NCBI RefSeq assembly: GCF_001429045.1
Contig: NZ_LMHY01000026.1
Span: 278,573-342,572, forward strand
Source of the DNA: Pseudomonas sp. Root71
GTDB taxonomy: Bacteria; Pseudomonadota; Gammaproteobacteria; Pseudomonadales; Pseudomonadaceae
DNA length: 64,000 nucleotides
Direction: 5' to 3'
In this document: positions 33,832-43,152 of the stretch, in pieces
Layout: every line of letters begins with the position of its first letter
How positions within the stretch are numbered: position 1 is the stretch's first letter
Notes under the pieces: model-generated
The model's database searches: none
Told to the model about the DNA's origin: nothing
What the model saw: only the letters and a program-made list of their open reading frames with translations
Made by a program: the position numbers and the translations under genes

Positions 33832-35445
33832 TTAAGCCTCCAGGCCAAGGATATCCCGAGCCACAGCCTCGGCAATGCGAATCCCGTCAACACCCGCCGA
33901 CAGAATCCCGCCCGCATAACCGGCGCCTTCACCGGCCGGGAACAAGCCCTTCACGTTCAGGCTCTGCAACGACTCGTTACGGGTAATGCGCAACGGCGAG
34001 GAAGTGCGGGTCTCGATGCCGGTCAGCACTGCGTCGTGCAGCGAGTAACCACGAATCTGCTTCTCGAACGCCGGCAAGGCTTCGCGAATCGCTTCGATGG
34101 CGAATGCCGGCAGCGCCAGCGCCAGATCACCCAGGGCTACGCCCGGCTTGTAGGACGGCTCGACGCTGCCCAGTTCGGTGGACGGTTTGCCCGCGATAAA
34201 ATCGCCGACCAGTTGCGCCGGGGCTTCGTAGTTGCTGCCGCCGAGCACGAATGCGTGGGATTCCAGGCGTTCCTGCAACTCGATACCGGCCAGCGGGCCG
34301 CCCGGATAATCGACTTCCGGGGTGATGCCGACGACGATACCGGAGTTGGCATTGCGCTCGTTACGCGAGTACTGGCTCATGCCGTTGGTGACCACGCGGT
34401 TCGGCTCGGACGTCGCCGCCACCACGGTGCCGCCCGGGCACATGCAGAAGCTGTAGACCGAACGGCCGTTCTTGGCGTGGTGCACCAGTTTGTAGTCGGC
34501 GGCGCCCAGTTTCGGGTGGCCGGCGTACTTGCCCAGGCGCGCACGGTCGATCAACGACTGGGGGTGCTCGATGCGGAAACCCACCGAGAACGGCTTGGCT
34601 TCCATGAACACGCCACGGCCGTGGAGCATGCGGAAGGTGTCGCGGGCGCTGTGGCCGAGGGCGAGGATCACGTGTCTGGAGTGGATCTGCTCACCGCCAT
34701 TGAGTTCGACGCCGACCAGTTGGCCGTCTTCGATCAACACATCGGTGACACGCTGCTGGAAGCGCACTTCGCCGCCCAGGGCGCGAATCTGCTCACGCAT
34801 GTTTTCCACAACGCCAGTCAGGCGGAACGTACCGATGTGCGGCTTGCTGACGTAGAGGATTTCTTCCGGGGCACCGGCCTTGACGAATTCGTGCAGGACT
34901 TTACGGCCGAGGAATTTCGGGTCCTTGATCTGGCTGTAGAGCTTGCCGTCGGAGAACGTCCCCGCGCCGCCTTCACCGAACTGCACGTTGGATTCCGGGT
35001 TGAGCACGCTTTTGCGCCACAGGCCCCAGGTGTCCTTGGTGCGCTGGCGTACTTCGGTACCGCGCTCGAGGATGATCGGCTTGAAGCCCATTTGTGCGAG
35101 CAGCAACCCGGCGAAAATCCCGCACGGGCCGAAGCCGACAACGATCGGCCGCGCGCTCAGGTCGGCTGGTGCCTGGCCGACTTCTTTGTAGCTGACATCC
35201 GGCGCCACGCTGACGTTACGGTCATCGGCAAACTTGTGCAGTACCGCCGCCTCATCGCGAACTTCAAGGTCGATGGTGTAGATGAAGCACAGTTCGGAGG
35301 ACTTTTTGCGCGCATCGTAGCTGCGCTTGAACAAGGTGAAATCGAGCAGGTCATCGCTGGCAAGCCCTAAGCGCTGCACGATGGCAGGGCGCAGGTCTTC
35401 TTCGGGATGGTCGATCGGCAACTTGAGTTCGGTGATTCGTAACAT
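33832..35445 (-). CDS. FAD-dependent oxidoreductase of unknown substrate
   Basis: 537 residues. Residues 1-95 form a separate N-terminal domain (MLRITELKLPIDHPEEDL). The dinucleotide-binding motif then begins (PIVVGFGPCGIFAGLLLAQ, followed by LERG), with GFGPCG in place of strict GxGxxG. The motif FGEGGAGTFSDGKLYSQI and the C-terminal GEGAGYAGGILSAGVDGIRIAEA form the second FAD contact. It is the widespread NAD(P)/FAD protein family annotated without substrate. The start at 35445 gives this N-terminus. Cytoplasmic and monocistronic. Confidence 0.82.
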   Translation of the reverse strand: MLRITELKLPIDHPEEDLRPAIVQRLGLASDDLLDFTLFKRSYDARKKSSELCFIYTIDLEVRDEAAVLHKFADDRNVSVAPDVSYKEVGQAPADLSARPIVVGFGPCGIFAGLLLAQMGFKPIILERGTEVRQRTKDTWGLWRKSVLNPESNVQFGEGGAGTFSDGKLYSQIKDPKFLGRKVLHEFVKAGAPEEILYVSKPHIGTFRLTGVVENMREQIRALGGEVRFQQRVTDVLIEDGQLVGVELNGGEQIHSRHVILALGHSARDTFRMLHGRGVFMEAKPFSVGFRIEHPQSLIDRARLGKYAGHPKLGAADYKLVHHAKNGRSVYSFCMCPGGTVVAATSEPNRVVTNGMSQYSRNERNANSGIVVGITPEVDYPGGPLAGIELQERLESHAFVLGGSNYEAPAQLVGDFIAGKPSTELGSVEPSYKPGVALGDLALALPAFAIEAIREALPAFEKQIRGYSLHDAVLTGIETRTSSPLRITRNESLQSLNVKGLFPAGEGAGYAGGILSAGVDGIRIAEAVARDILGLEA

Positions 35446-35540
35446 GGCGGGATCCGGTTCGCGGGGCGCACAACTGCGCCAGGGCGTTTGAAGCCCGCGA
35501 TTATAAGCCTCAAAGGCGCAGGCCCGTGAGGCTAAAACGA

Positions 35541-36209
35541 TCAGTCGTCGCGCGATCCGCCGAAATACCCGCAGCCGCGCTGCACCTGACCGTCGATGCG
35601 CAGTTCGGCGCTCATGTGCTGGATGCTGCCGGTGCTGCTGTCGACGCAACGTTGCGGTGCAACCCACAGTTCGATGTGCTGGTTGTTGGCTTCGGTACTG
35701 AGGTTGAAACGGCCATCGCCCAGTTGCTCCTCGACGTAAGGCACGGCCAGTGGCGGCTGGCCGGCCCGGTCGAGGACCATGCCTTTGCCGCTGACTTTCA
35801 CGCTCCACTGCGGGGTGTGGCCGGCGGCGCGCAGGATCAGCAGCTTGAAATTCGGATCGTCGCACGCGTTGCCCGAGCGCTCGACGCGGTACAACTGCTC
35901 CAGATCGAGCTGGCCGTCACCACCGCTGCCGGCCACAACCCGCCCGCGCACGTCGGCAAACAGCTTGCCCTGCTTGTCCGCCAGGTTTGCGGCCTGCTGC
36001 AGGACGCTGGTACCGCCCGTGTCGTTGACCACGTAGCGGTTTGTCTGGTTGCACGGCTGGAACAGCAGTTTGCCGTCCGCCGCGGTCAACTGGCCTTGCA
36101 TGCGTGTCTGGCCGACATGGGAGGCGTTCTGCCGCTCACCCTCGAACAACTGGCAAGCGGCGAACAGCGGAAGCAGGGCAACGAGGACTAAGGAACGGGC
36201 AACACGCAT
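35541..36209 (-). CDS. Conserved lipoprotein (COG3650-like)
   Basis: 222 residues. Lipobox FAAC (cysteine near residue 19) after MRVARSLVLVALLPLF. The central domain (MQGQLTAADGKLLFQPCNQTNRYVVNDTG, with paired cysteines; written in part) and the C-terminal domain (KLLILRAAGHTPQWSVKVSG ... CGYFGGSRD) match the uncharacterised COG3650-type envelope lipoproteins related to META/NlpE folds. Several further Cys suggest disulphides. The ATG at 36209 follows GGAG by 8 bp. Function unknown. Confidence 0.75.
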   Translation of the reverse strand: MRVARSLVLVALLPLFAACQLFEGERQNASHVGQTRMQGQLTAADGKLLFQPCNQTNRYVVNDTGGTSVLQQAANLADKQGKLFADVRGRVVAGSGGDGQLDLEQLYRVERSGNACDDPNFKLLILRAAGHTPQWSVKVSGKGMVLDRAGQPPLAVPYVEEQLGDGRFNLSTEANNQHIELWVAPQRCVDSSTGSIQHMSAELRIDGQVQRGCGYFGGSRDD

Positions 36210-36298
36210 CTTGGGGTCTCCTGACAAGTGCCGCCACGTTACTCAGCCTGACCGTTCATCACAACCCGTTATCGTCTCCACTTTGTATTGGCGCGGAA

Positions 36299-36372
36299 GG
36301 ATCGCAGCCTTCGGCAGCTCCTACGGAATACGCGCACGCCTCTGTAGGAGCTGGCGCAGCCTGCGATCTTTT
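36299..36372. repeat. REP element pair, imperfect
   Basis: Left arm GGATCGCAGCCTTCGGCAGC; right arm GCTGGCGCAGCCTGCGATCT, which deviates from perfect complementarity by a few bases. Located between the lipoprotein and SDR genes. Confidence 0.85.
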
Positions 36373-36377
36373 GCTTT

Positions 36378-36974
36378 TCAGATGTGAAAGGTCTGACCTG
36401 TTTGCAGGCCTTCCACGCTTTTGGCGTAGGCCAAAGCCACATCCGCCGCAGGAACCGGCTTGAAGCCACGAAAATACGGCGCGTATTTGCCCATGGCTTC
36501 GACCAGGACATTCGGGCTGATCGAATTCACACGCAGGCCGCGGGGCAGTTCGATGGCGGCGGCGCGGACGAAGCTGTCCAGCGCACCGTTGACCAGTGCT
36601 GCCGAGGCACCGCTGTAGATCGGATCGTGGCTGAGCACGCCGGTGGTGAAGGTGAACGAGGCACCGTCATTGGCGAACTCGCGGCCAATCAGCAGCAGAT
36701 TGACCTGGCCCATGAGCTTGTCTTTCAGGCCCAGGGCAAAGCTTTCTTCTGTCATCTCGTTGAGCGGTGCGAAGGTCACGTTGCCGGCGGCACACACCAG
36801 TGCATCGAATTTGCCGGTCTGCTCGAACAGTTTGCGAATCGAGGCGCTGTCACTGATGTCCACTTGAAAGTCGCCGCTGGTGCGACCGATGCGGATGATT
36901 TCGTGACGTTGCGACAGTTCCCTGTCGACGGCCGAACCGATGGTGCCATTTGCGCCGATCAAAAGAATTTTCAT
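36378..36974 (-). CDS. Short-chain dehydrogenase/reductase
   Basis: 198 residues. NAD(P)-binding motif GANGTIGSAV at residues 7-16 and the strand end VCAAGNVTF (NNAG-like). The usual catalytic YxxxK is absent: the position is occupied by SGASAALVNGALDSF, so it is an atypical SDR of the kind found in many proteobacteria beside LysR regulators. It is divergent from the LysR gene (105 bp), a standard regulator-target pair. Substrate unknown. Confidence 0.8.
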   Translation of the reverse strand: MKILLIGANGTIGSAVDRELSQRHEIIRIGRTSGDFQVDISDSASIRKLFEQTGKFDALVCAAGNVTFAPLNEMTEESFALGLKDKLMGQVNLLLIGREFANDGASFTFTTGVLSHDPIYSGASAALVNGALDSFVRAAAIELPRGLRVNSISPNVLVEAMGKYAPYFRGFKPVPAADVALAYAKSVEGLQTGQTFHI

Positions 36975-37060
36975 GGGGGGGATCCTCGTGTGGGTTGAAC
37001 GAGGTTTCAGTTTAGGGTGGTTTTTTCTCCGGATAAGCGCACTAATAGGCAACCTTTGGT

Positions 37061-37073
37061 TTTCAAATGGAAA
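37061..37073 (+). promoter_or_regulatory. Candidate LysR T-N11-A site
   Basis: TTTCAAATGGAAA, a near-palindromic T-N11-A motif in the divergent SDR/LysR promoter region, 6 bp before the LysR ATG. The position fits autoregulation by the adjacent regulator. Weak evidence, as T-N11-A is short. Confidence 0.35.
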
Positions 37074-37079
37074 CAATCC

Positions 37080-37988
37080 ATGAGCGAGATGGATGACTTG
37101 GCGGCGTTCGCGGTATTGATCGAAGCGGGGAGTTTTACCCTGGCGGCGCAGCAGCTCGGTTGCAGCAAAGGCCAGCTGTCCAAGCGCATCAGCCAGTTGG
37201 AAGCGCAGTTTTCCGTGGTGTTGTTGCAACGCACCACCCGCCGCTTGAGCCTGACCGCCGCCGGTGCTGCGTTGTTGCCCCAGGCCCAGGCGCTGGTGGT
37301 GCAAGTCGAGCGGGCCCGCCAGGCCCTGGCGCGTCTGAAGGACGACATGGCCGGCCCGGTGCGGATGACGGTACCGGTGTCGCTCGGGGAAACCTTCTTC
37401 GATGGCCTGTTGCTGGAGTTCTCTGCCAAGTATCCCCAGGTACAGATCGAGTTGGAGCTCAACAACAGTTACCGAGAACTGTCCCGCGACGGCTTCGATC
37501 TGGCGATTCGTTCCGACGTGGCCATTGACCAGCGACTGGTGGCGCGTCCACTGCTGGCGTGGCAAGAACTGACCTGTGCCAGCCCGGCCTATCTGGAACA
37601 ATACGGTGAACCGCAAACCCCCCAGGCGCTGGCCGAACATCGCTGCCTGCTCAACAGCCATTACAGCGGTCGCGAAGAATGGCTGTATCACCAGCAGCAC
37701 GAGTTATTGCGGGTGCGGGTGTCGGGGCCGTTCGCCAGCAACCACTACAACCTGTTGAAGAAAGCCGCACTGGTCGGCGCCGGTATTGCGCGCTTGCCGT
37801 CCTACTGTTTGCCAACGGAACTGGCCGACGGGCGTTTGCGATGGCTCCTGCGCGATTATCAGACCCGCAGCATGCCGATGTACCTGGTGCATCCGTATCA
37901 GGGCGGATTGCCCAAGCGCACGCAGGTGCTGGCGGATTATCTGATCGGGTGGTTCAAGCGCAGTGGGGAGGTGCTGGATCGGCTTTGA
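37080..37988 (+). CDS. LysR-family transcriptional regulator
   Basis: 302 residues. The winged helix-turn-helix covers residues 1-60 (DLAAFAVLIEAGSFTLAAQQLGCSK partly; QLSKRISQLEAQ), and the effector-binding domain starts near residue 90 (GPVRMTVPVSLGE). The layout resembles the CrgA-like group of LysR proteins. The ATG at 37080 gives MSEMDDLAAF, the normal first helix. Divergent from the SDR gene, which it most likely controls. The inducer is unknown. Confidence 0.88.
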   Translation: MSEMDDLAAFAVLIEAGSFTLAAQQLGCSKGQLSKRISQLEAQFSVVLLQRTTRRLSLTAAGAALLPQAQALVVQVERARQALARLKDDMAGPVRMTVPVSLGETFFDGLLLEFSAKYPQVQIELELNNSYRELSRDGFDLAIRSDVAIDQRLVARPLLAWQELTCASPAYLEQYGEPQTPQALAEHRCLLNSHYSGREEWLYHQQHELLRVRVSGPFASNHYNLLKKAALVGAGIARLPSYCLPTELADGRLRWLLRDYQTRSMPMYLVHPYQGGLPKRTQVLADYLIGWFKRSGEVLDRL

Positions 37989-38003
37989 ACCATCACACGG
38001 ACC

Positions 38004-38084
38004 CTGTAGGAGCCGCCGAAGGCTGCGATCTTTTGACTTTGGTTTTTTAAGATCAAAAGATCGCAGCCTTCGGCAGCTCCTACA
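38004..38084. repeat. REP element pair, tail-to-tail orientation
   Basis: Two family 1 cores, GCCGAAGGCTGCGATCTTTT then AAAAGATCGCAGCCTTCGGC, in the opposite relative orientation to the other family 1 pairs of this window. Between the LysR gene and the bra operon terminator. Confidence 0.88.
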
Positions 38085-38103
38085 CCGATCTCATTCGCAG
38101 GCA

Positions 38104-38133
38104 TAAAAAACGGCCCGCAAAGGCCGTTTTTTT
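38104..38133 (-). terminator. Terminator of the branched-chain amino acid operon
   Basis: AAAAAACGGCC-CGCAAA-GGCCGTTTTTTT hairpin with runs on both sides, 16 bp after the livF stop codon; bidirectional, it also faces the LysR gene. Confidence 0.9.
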
Positions 38134-38148
38134 GTTTACCGCAATGGC

Positions 38149-38850
38149 TCAACCACCGAGGTACGCTTCGCGCACTTTCGGGTCGGTCAGCAGGGCTTCA
38201 CCGGTGCCTTGCATCACCACCCGGCCGTTCTCCAGAACGTAGGCACGGTCAGCGATTTTCAGCGCCTGGTTGGCGTTCTGCTCGACCAGGAACACCGTCA
38301 CACCGTCCTTGCGCAGCTGTTCGATGATGTCGAAGATCTGCTGGATGATGATCGGTGCCAGGCCCAGGGAAGGCTCGTCGAGCAGCAACAGCTTGGGCTT
38401 GCTCATCAGCGCACGGCCGATGGCGAGCATTTGCTGTTCGCCGCCGGACATGGTGCCGCCGCGCTGGTTGAAGCGCTCTTTCAGGCGTGGGAAAAGTCCG
38501 AGAACCTTGTCCATCTGTTCCTGATAGTCGCCCTTGGCGGTGAAGAAACCGCCCATGGACAGGTTTTCTTCCACGGTCAGGCGGGAAAACACCCGGCGAC
38601 CTTCCGGCACAACCGCGATGCTCTTGCGCATGATCTGCGAGGAGTCCTGGCCGACCAGTTCCTCACCCATGTAGCGGATGCTGCCGCTGTGGGCGCGCGG
38701 CGAACCGCAAAGCGTCATCAGCAGCGTGGACTTGCCGGCACCGTTGGCGCCGATCAGGGTCACGATCTCGCCCTGGCGGACTTCGACGTTGACGCTGTGC
38801 AGGGCCTGGATCTTGCCGTAGAAGGTGGAAACGTTTTCGAACTGCAGCAT
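38149..38850 (-). CDS. livF: Branched-chain amino acid ABC transporter ATPase
   Basis: 233 residues (BraG in Pseudomonas nomenclature). Walker A GANGAGKST, signature MSGGEQQMLAIGRAL, Walker B LLLLDEPSLGLAP, switch His region EQNANQAL with Asn, as usual in LivF. Works with LivG on the LivH/LivM channel to import leucine, isoleucine and valine. It is the last gene of the operon, directly abutting livG (stop-start 38850/38851). Confidence 0.95.
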   Translation of the reverse strand: MLQFENVSTFYGKIQALHSVNVEVRQGEIVTLIGANGAGKSTLLMTLCGSPRAHSGSIRYMGEELVGQDSSQIMRKSIAVVPEGRRVFSRLTVEENLSMGGFFTAKGDYQEQMDKVLGLFPRLKERFNQRGGTMSGGEQQMLAIGRALMSKPKLLLLDEPSLGLAPIIIQQIFDIIEQLRKDGVTVFLVEQNANQALKIADRAYVLENGRVVMQGTGEALLTDPKVREAYLGG

Positions 38851-39618
38851 TTACGCTTCCCCCAGGTAGGCTTTGATCACTTCAGGATTGTCGCGGATCT
38901 GTTCCGGCGTGCCGTTGGCCAGGGGCGTGCCCTGGTTGATCACGACGATGTGGTCGGAAATGCTCATGACCAGCTTCATGTCGTGTTCGATCAGCAGCAC
39001 GGTGACGTTGTGCTCTTCACGCAGCATGCTGATCAGCGCCTTGAGGTCTTCGGTTTCCTTCGGGTTCAGGCCGGCGGCCGGTTCGTCGAGCATGAGGATG
39101 CGCGGGCGGGTCATCATGCAGCGGGCGATTTCCAGGCGACGTTGCTGACCGTAGGCCAGGGTGCCGGCCGGACGGTTGGCGAACTCGCGCAGGTTGACCT
39201 TGTCCAGCCAGTACTCGGCGTATTCCATGGCCTCGCGCTCGCTCTTGCGGAACGACGGGGTCTTGAACAGTCCGGACAGGAAGTTGGTGTTCAGGTGACG
39301 ATGCTGGGCGATCAGCAGGTTCTCGACCGCCGTCATGTCCTTGAACAACCGCACGTTCTGGAAGGTGCGCACCACGCCCTTGAGGGCGATCTTGTGGCCG
39401 GGCAGGCCTTCGATCGCCTCGCCGTCGAGCAGGATGCTGCCGCCGCTCGGCTTGTAGAAGCCGGTCAGGCAGTTGAACACGGTGGTCTTGCCGGCGCCGT
39501 TGGGGCCGATCAGCGCAACCACTTGTTTCTCTTTCACGCTCAAGGCAACGCCGTTGACCGCCAGCAAGCCGCCGAAGCGCATGCTCAGGTTTTCTACTTT
39601 GAGGATCTCGCGGCTCAT
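38851..39618 (-). CDS. livG: Branched-chain amino acid ABC transporter ATPase
   Basis: 255 residues (BraF). Walker A GPNGAGKTT, signature around AYGQQRRLEIARCM, Walker B ILMLDEPAAGLNP, switch His in IEHDMKLVM. The N-terminus is MSREILKVENLSMRFGG. Overlaps livM by 4 bp (ATGA). Second ATPase of the five-gene transporter. Confidence 0.95.
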   Translation of the reverse strand: MSREILKVENLSMRFGGLLAVNGVALSVKEKQVVALIGPNGAGKTTVFNCLTGFYKPSGGSILLDGEAIEGLPGHKIALKGVVRTFQNVRLFKDMTAVENLLIAQHRHLNTNFLSGLFKTPSFRKSEREAMEYAEYWLDKVNLREFANRPAGTLAYGQQRRLEIARCMMTRPRILMLDEPAAGLNPKETEDLKALISMLREEHNVTVLLIEHDMKLVMSISDHIVVINQGTPLANGTPEQIRDNPEVIKAYLGEA

Positions 39619-40871
39619 TTGCGCAGCTCCATGTGAGGACGTTGCATGGGCAGCAGACCCTGAGGGCGCCAGATCATCATCAGTACCATCAAGGCACCGA
39701 ACATCAACATGCGGTACTCACTGAACTCACGCATCATTTCCGGCAGCAGGATCATCACCACGGCAGCGAGGATCACGCCCAGTTGCGAGCCCATGCCACC
39801 CAGCACCACGATGGCGAGGATGATCGCCGACTCGATGAAGGTGAAGGACTCCGGCGTCACCAGGCCTTGACGGGCAGCGAAGAAGCTACCGGCAAAACCG
39901 GCGAAACTCGCACCCAGGGTGAAGGCCGACAGTTTGATGATGGTCGGGTTCAGGCCCAATGCGCGGCAGGCAATTTCGTCTTCACGCAACGCTTCCCAGG
40001 CACGGCCCAGGGGCATGCGCAGCAAGCGGTTGATGACGAACAGCGCACCCAGGGCAAGCAACAGCGCAACCAGGTAGAGGAAGATCACCTTATTGATCGA
40101 GTTGTATTCCAGGCCGAAATACTCATGGAAGGTCTGCATGCCTTCCGCGGCCTTGCGTTCGAAGGTCAGGCCGAAGAACGTCGGTTTCTCGATGTTGCTG
40201 ATGCCGTTCGGACCGCCAGTGAGGCCGGTCAGGTTACGCAGGAACAGACGGATGATTTCACCGAAGCCCAGGGTCACGATCGCCAGGTAGTCGCCACGCA
40301 AGCGCAGCACCGGGAAACCGAGCAGGAAGCCGAAGGTGGCTGACATCAGGCCGGCGATCGGCAGGCAGATCCAGAAGCTCAGGCCGTAGTAGTGCGACAG
40401 CAGCGCGTAGCTATAGGCGCCGACGGCATAGAACCCGACGTAACCGAGGTCGAGCAGACCGGCCAGGCCGACCACGATGTTCAGGCCGAGGCCGAGCATC
40501 ACGTAGATCAGCACCAGCGTGGCGATGTCCACCGCACCGCGAGAGCCGAAGAACGGCCAGACCAGGGCACCGGCGATCAGCGCGATGATGATCCAGCGCT
40601 GAGTGGTCGGCAGGGTCAGGAAGTTGCTGGCCTTGGCCGGGATCAGCGGCATGCTCGGCGAAGAGCGCCAGGCCGAGCTGATCTGCTGGTCGAATAGCAC
40701 ACGCAGGAACATCAGTACCGAGCACACCGCGATGGTGATCAGGGTGGCGTCGCTGGTGCCATGAACTTCGAGGTTGATGCCGACGATGGTCAGCTTCAGA
40801 CCGAGTACCGGGTAGGCCACGGCCCACACCAGCAAGGCACTGAACAGTGCCTGTTTAAGATTCCTAGTCAT
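39615..40871 (-). CDS. livM: Branched-chain amino acid ABC transporter permease
   Basis: 418 residues (BraE), a LivM-type permease with an extra N-terminal segment of two helices and a soluble loop before the core (starting near IIIALIAGALVWPFFGSRGA). The core carries the ATPase-contact loop RLLRMPLGRAWEALREDE. Overlaps livH by 4 bp and livG by 4 bp, indicating tight translational coupling. Confidence 0.94.
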   Translation of the reverse strand: MTRNLKQALFSALLVWAVAYPVLGLKLTIVGINLEVHGTSDATLITIAVCSVLMFLRVLFDQQISSAWRSSPSMPLIPAKASNFLTLPTTQRWIIIALIAGALVWPFFGSRGAVDIATLVLIYVMLGLGLNIVVGLAGLLDLGYVGFYAVGAYSYALLSHYYGLSFWICLPIAGLMSATFGFLLGFPVLRLRGDYLAIVTLGFGEIIRLFLRNLTGLTGGPNGISNIEKPTFFGLTFERKAAEGMQTFHEYFGLEYNSINKVIFLYLVALLLALGALFVINRLLRMPLGRAWEALREDEIACRALGLNPTIIKLSAFTLGASFAGFAGSFFAARQGLVTPESFTFIESAIILAIVVLGGMGSQLGVILAAVVMILLPEMMREFSEYRMLMFGALMVLMMIWRPQGLLPMQRPHMELRK

Positions 40872-41791
40872 ACCTTCTCAACCTCCGGACGGCCCAGCAG
40901 GCCGGTTGGCCGGAACAACAACACCAGGACCAGCAGACCGAACGCCACGACGTCCTTGTACTGGTCGCCGAAGATATCGGCACCAAAGGCTTCCGCCACG
41001 CCAAGTACCAGCCCGCCGAGCATGGCGCCCGGAATACTGCCGATACCGCCCAGCACGGCTGCGGTGAAGGCCTTGAGGCCAACCAGGAAACCGGCGTTCG
41101 GGTTGATCACGCCGTATTGCATGCTCAGGAGCACGGCGGCAATGGCTGCCAGTGCCGCACCGATGACGAAGGTCAGGGCGATGATGTTGTTGGTGTTGAT
41201 ACCCAGCAGGTTGGCCATCTTGATGTCCTCGGCGCAGGCGCGGCAGGCGCGACCCAGGCGAGAGCGGGAGATGAACAGGGTCAGGCCGAGCATGGCGACC
41301 AGGGTCACCACGAACACCACGATTTGCATGTAGGAAATCAGCACTTCATGTGCGCCACCTGGCCCAAAGGCAAAGTTGCCCGGAATCAGGTTGGGGATGG
41401 ATTTGTCCTTGGAGTCTTGCGCCAGCAGAACGGTGTTCTGCAGGAAGATCGACATGCCGATGGCGGAGATCAGCGGGATCAGACGGTTGCTGCCGCGCAA
41501 GGGGCGGTAGGCGATCCGTTCGATGCTGTAGCCGTAGGCACTGGTTACAACGATGGTGGCGAGAAAAGCGGCGGTCATCAACAGCGGCACGCTGTCGAGT
41601 CCCAGCATGGCCAGCCCGGCGATGGCGATGAACGCCACGTAGGAACCGATCATGTACACCTCGCCGTGGGCGAAGTTGATCATTCCAATGATGCCGTAGA
41701 CCATCGTATAGCCGATGGCGATCAGGGCATACGTGCTGCCAATGGTCAGGCCATTAACCAGCTGTTGGAAGAAGTGATAGATGTCAGGCAT
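40868..41791 (-). CDS. livH: Branched-chain amino acid ABC transporter permease
   Basis: 307 residues (BraD) with eight or so membrane helices. LivH features: start LTIGSTYALIAIGYTMVYGI with INFAHGEVYMIG, and the contact loop RLGRACRACAEDIKMANLLGI. Pairs with LivM. It follows braC by about 230 bp, a gap that contains a strong hairpin, so its level is likely lower than that of the binding protein. Confidence 0.94.
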   Translation of the reverse strand: MPDIYHFFQQLVNGLTIGSTYALIAIGYTMVYGIIGMINFAHGEVYMIGSYVAFIAIAGLAMLGLDSVPLLMTAAFLATIVVTSAYGYSIERIAYRPLRGSNRLIPLISAIGMSIFLQNTVLLAQDSKDKSIPNLIPGNFAFGPGGAHEVLISYMQIVVFVVTLVAMLGLTLFISRSRLGRACRACAEDIKMANLLGINTNNIIALTFVIGAALAAIAAVLLSMQYGVINPNAGFLVGLKAFTAAVLGGIGSIPGAMLGGLVLGVAEAFGADIFGDQYKDVVAFGLLVLVLLFRPTGLLGRPEVEKV

Positions 41792-41971
41792 TACAGCGCT
41801 CCTAAAAACCTGATACGCATTTCACTGGTGGAGTCATTTTCCCGCCCGGGCCCCGTGGATCTGCATCCACTTCGAATCCGGGGTTTGCCAGCGAACCGCT
41901 GATGACGGTTTTGAGATTTTCAGGTGGGGAGACTGGCGGATCACGCCAGCGCGGCCCAGATACGTTCGTAA

Positions 41972-42004
41972 AACAAAGCCCACGGCACGCCGTGGGCTTT
42001 GTTG
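41972..42004 (-). terminator. Intercistronic terminator between braC and livH
   Basis: ACAAAGCCCACGGC facing GCCGTGGGCTTTGT, a long perfect stem with a T-rich 3' side on the minus strand (TTTGTTTT). It lies about 20 bp after the braC stop. It probably ends most transcripts and lets only some read into livHMGF, giving excess binding protein. Confidence 0.85.
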
Positions 42005-42024
42005 GCAGTCAGTCAGGCAATGCC

Positions 42025-43152
42025 TTACTGAGGCTTGGCTTCAGTTTTTGGTTTGCCGAAGTGCCACTCGTAAACCACGAATTTGAAGTCTTTCAGGTCG
42101 CCTTTTTCGTCGAAGCTCAGGTCGCCGGTAGGCGTCTTGAAGGTGCCGGCGTGGATGGCTTCAGCCACTTTGGCGGAGTCTTCGGACTTGGCAGCCTTGA
42201 TGCCGTCGGCGATCACGGTCACAGCCGAGTAGGCCGGGAACACGAACGGACCGCTCGGATCTTCTTTCTTGGCTTTGAACGCATCAGCCAGGGCAACGTT
42301 GGCCGGATCCTGGTCGAAGGATTTCGGCAGGGTCACCAGCAGGCCTTCGGAAGCGTCCTTGGCGATCTGCGAAATGGAGTCGTTACCCACGCCTTCCGGA
42401 CCCATGAACCTGGCTTTCAGGCCTTTTTCCTGGGATTGACGCAGGATCAGGCCCAGCTCCGGGTGGTAGCCGCCGTAGTAGACGAAGTCGACGTTGGCTT
42501 GCTTGAGCTTGGAGATCATCGACGAGAAGTCTTTGTCGCCGGCGTTGACGCCTTCGAACACGGCGACTTTCACGCCTTTGCCTTCCAGGGTTTTCTTCAC
42601 GGCGGTGGCGATGCCTTCACCGTATTGCTGTTTGTCGTGCAGAACAGCAACGATCTTCGGTTTTACGAAGTCGGCAATGTAGTTACCGGCGGCAGGGCCC
42701 TGGGCGCTGTCCAGACCGATGGTGCGGAACACCATTTTGTAACCACGGGCGGTGATGTCCGGGCTGGTGGCAGCCGGGGTGATCATGATCACGCCTTCGT
42801 CTTCGTAGATGTCCGAAGCCGGTTGAGTGGAGCTGGAGCACAGGTGACCGACTACGAACTTGACGCCGTCGTTGACGACCTTGTTCGCGACTGCCACAGC
42901 TTGTTTCGGATCACAGGCGTCATCGTATTCAACGGCTTCGAGTTTCTTGCCGTCCACGCCGCCCTTGGCGTTGATTTGCTCGATGGCCATTTTGGCGCCA
43001 CTGAACTGCATGTCGCCGTATTGGGCTACAGGGCCGGTCTTGGGGCCGGCGATGCCGATCTTGATGGTGTCAGCTGCGAACGAATGGCTGGCAACCCCGG
43101 CCAGAACCATAGCGGCAAACAGTTTGGAAATCTGCTTAGTAGCCTTAGTCAT
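42025..43152 (-). CDS. braC: Branched-chain amino acid-binding periplasmic protein
   Basis: 375 residues (LivK/LivJ family). Sec signal peptide (ISKLFAAMVLAGVASHSFA). The mature domain starts DTIKIGIAGPKTGPVAQYGD, typical of Leu/Ile/Val-binding proteins; paired cysteines (YDDACDPKQA and VGHLCSSS) give the family disulphide. First gene of the transporter operon. A TATAAA (43184-43179, minus strand) is a plausible -10 about 25 bp before the ATG. Confidence 0.94.
   Translation of the reverse strand: MTKATKQISKLFAAMVLAGVASHSFAADTIKIGIAGPKTGPVAQYGDMQFSGAKMAIEQINAKGGVDGKKLEAVEYDDACDPKQAVAVANKVVNDGVKFVVGHLCSSSTQPASDIYEDEGVIMITPAATSPDITARGYKMVFRTIGLDSAQGPAAGNYIADFVKPKIVAVLHDKQQYGEGIATAVKKTLEGKGVKVAVFEGVNAGDKDFSSMISKLKQANVDFVYYGGYHPELGLILRQSQEKGLKARFMGPEGVGNDSISQIAKDASEGLLVTLPKSFDQDPANVALADAFKAKKEDPSGPFVFPAYSAVTVIADGIKAAKSEDSAKVAEAIHAGTFKTPTGDLSFDEKGDLKDFKFVVYEWHFGKPKTEAKPQ

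Noticed and set aside
36378..37700. A 440-codon frame joining the SDR to upstream antisense sequence
   Set aside because: The first 240 codons are antisense to the LysR gene; the SDR N-terminus starts at 36974.
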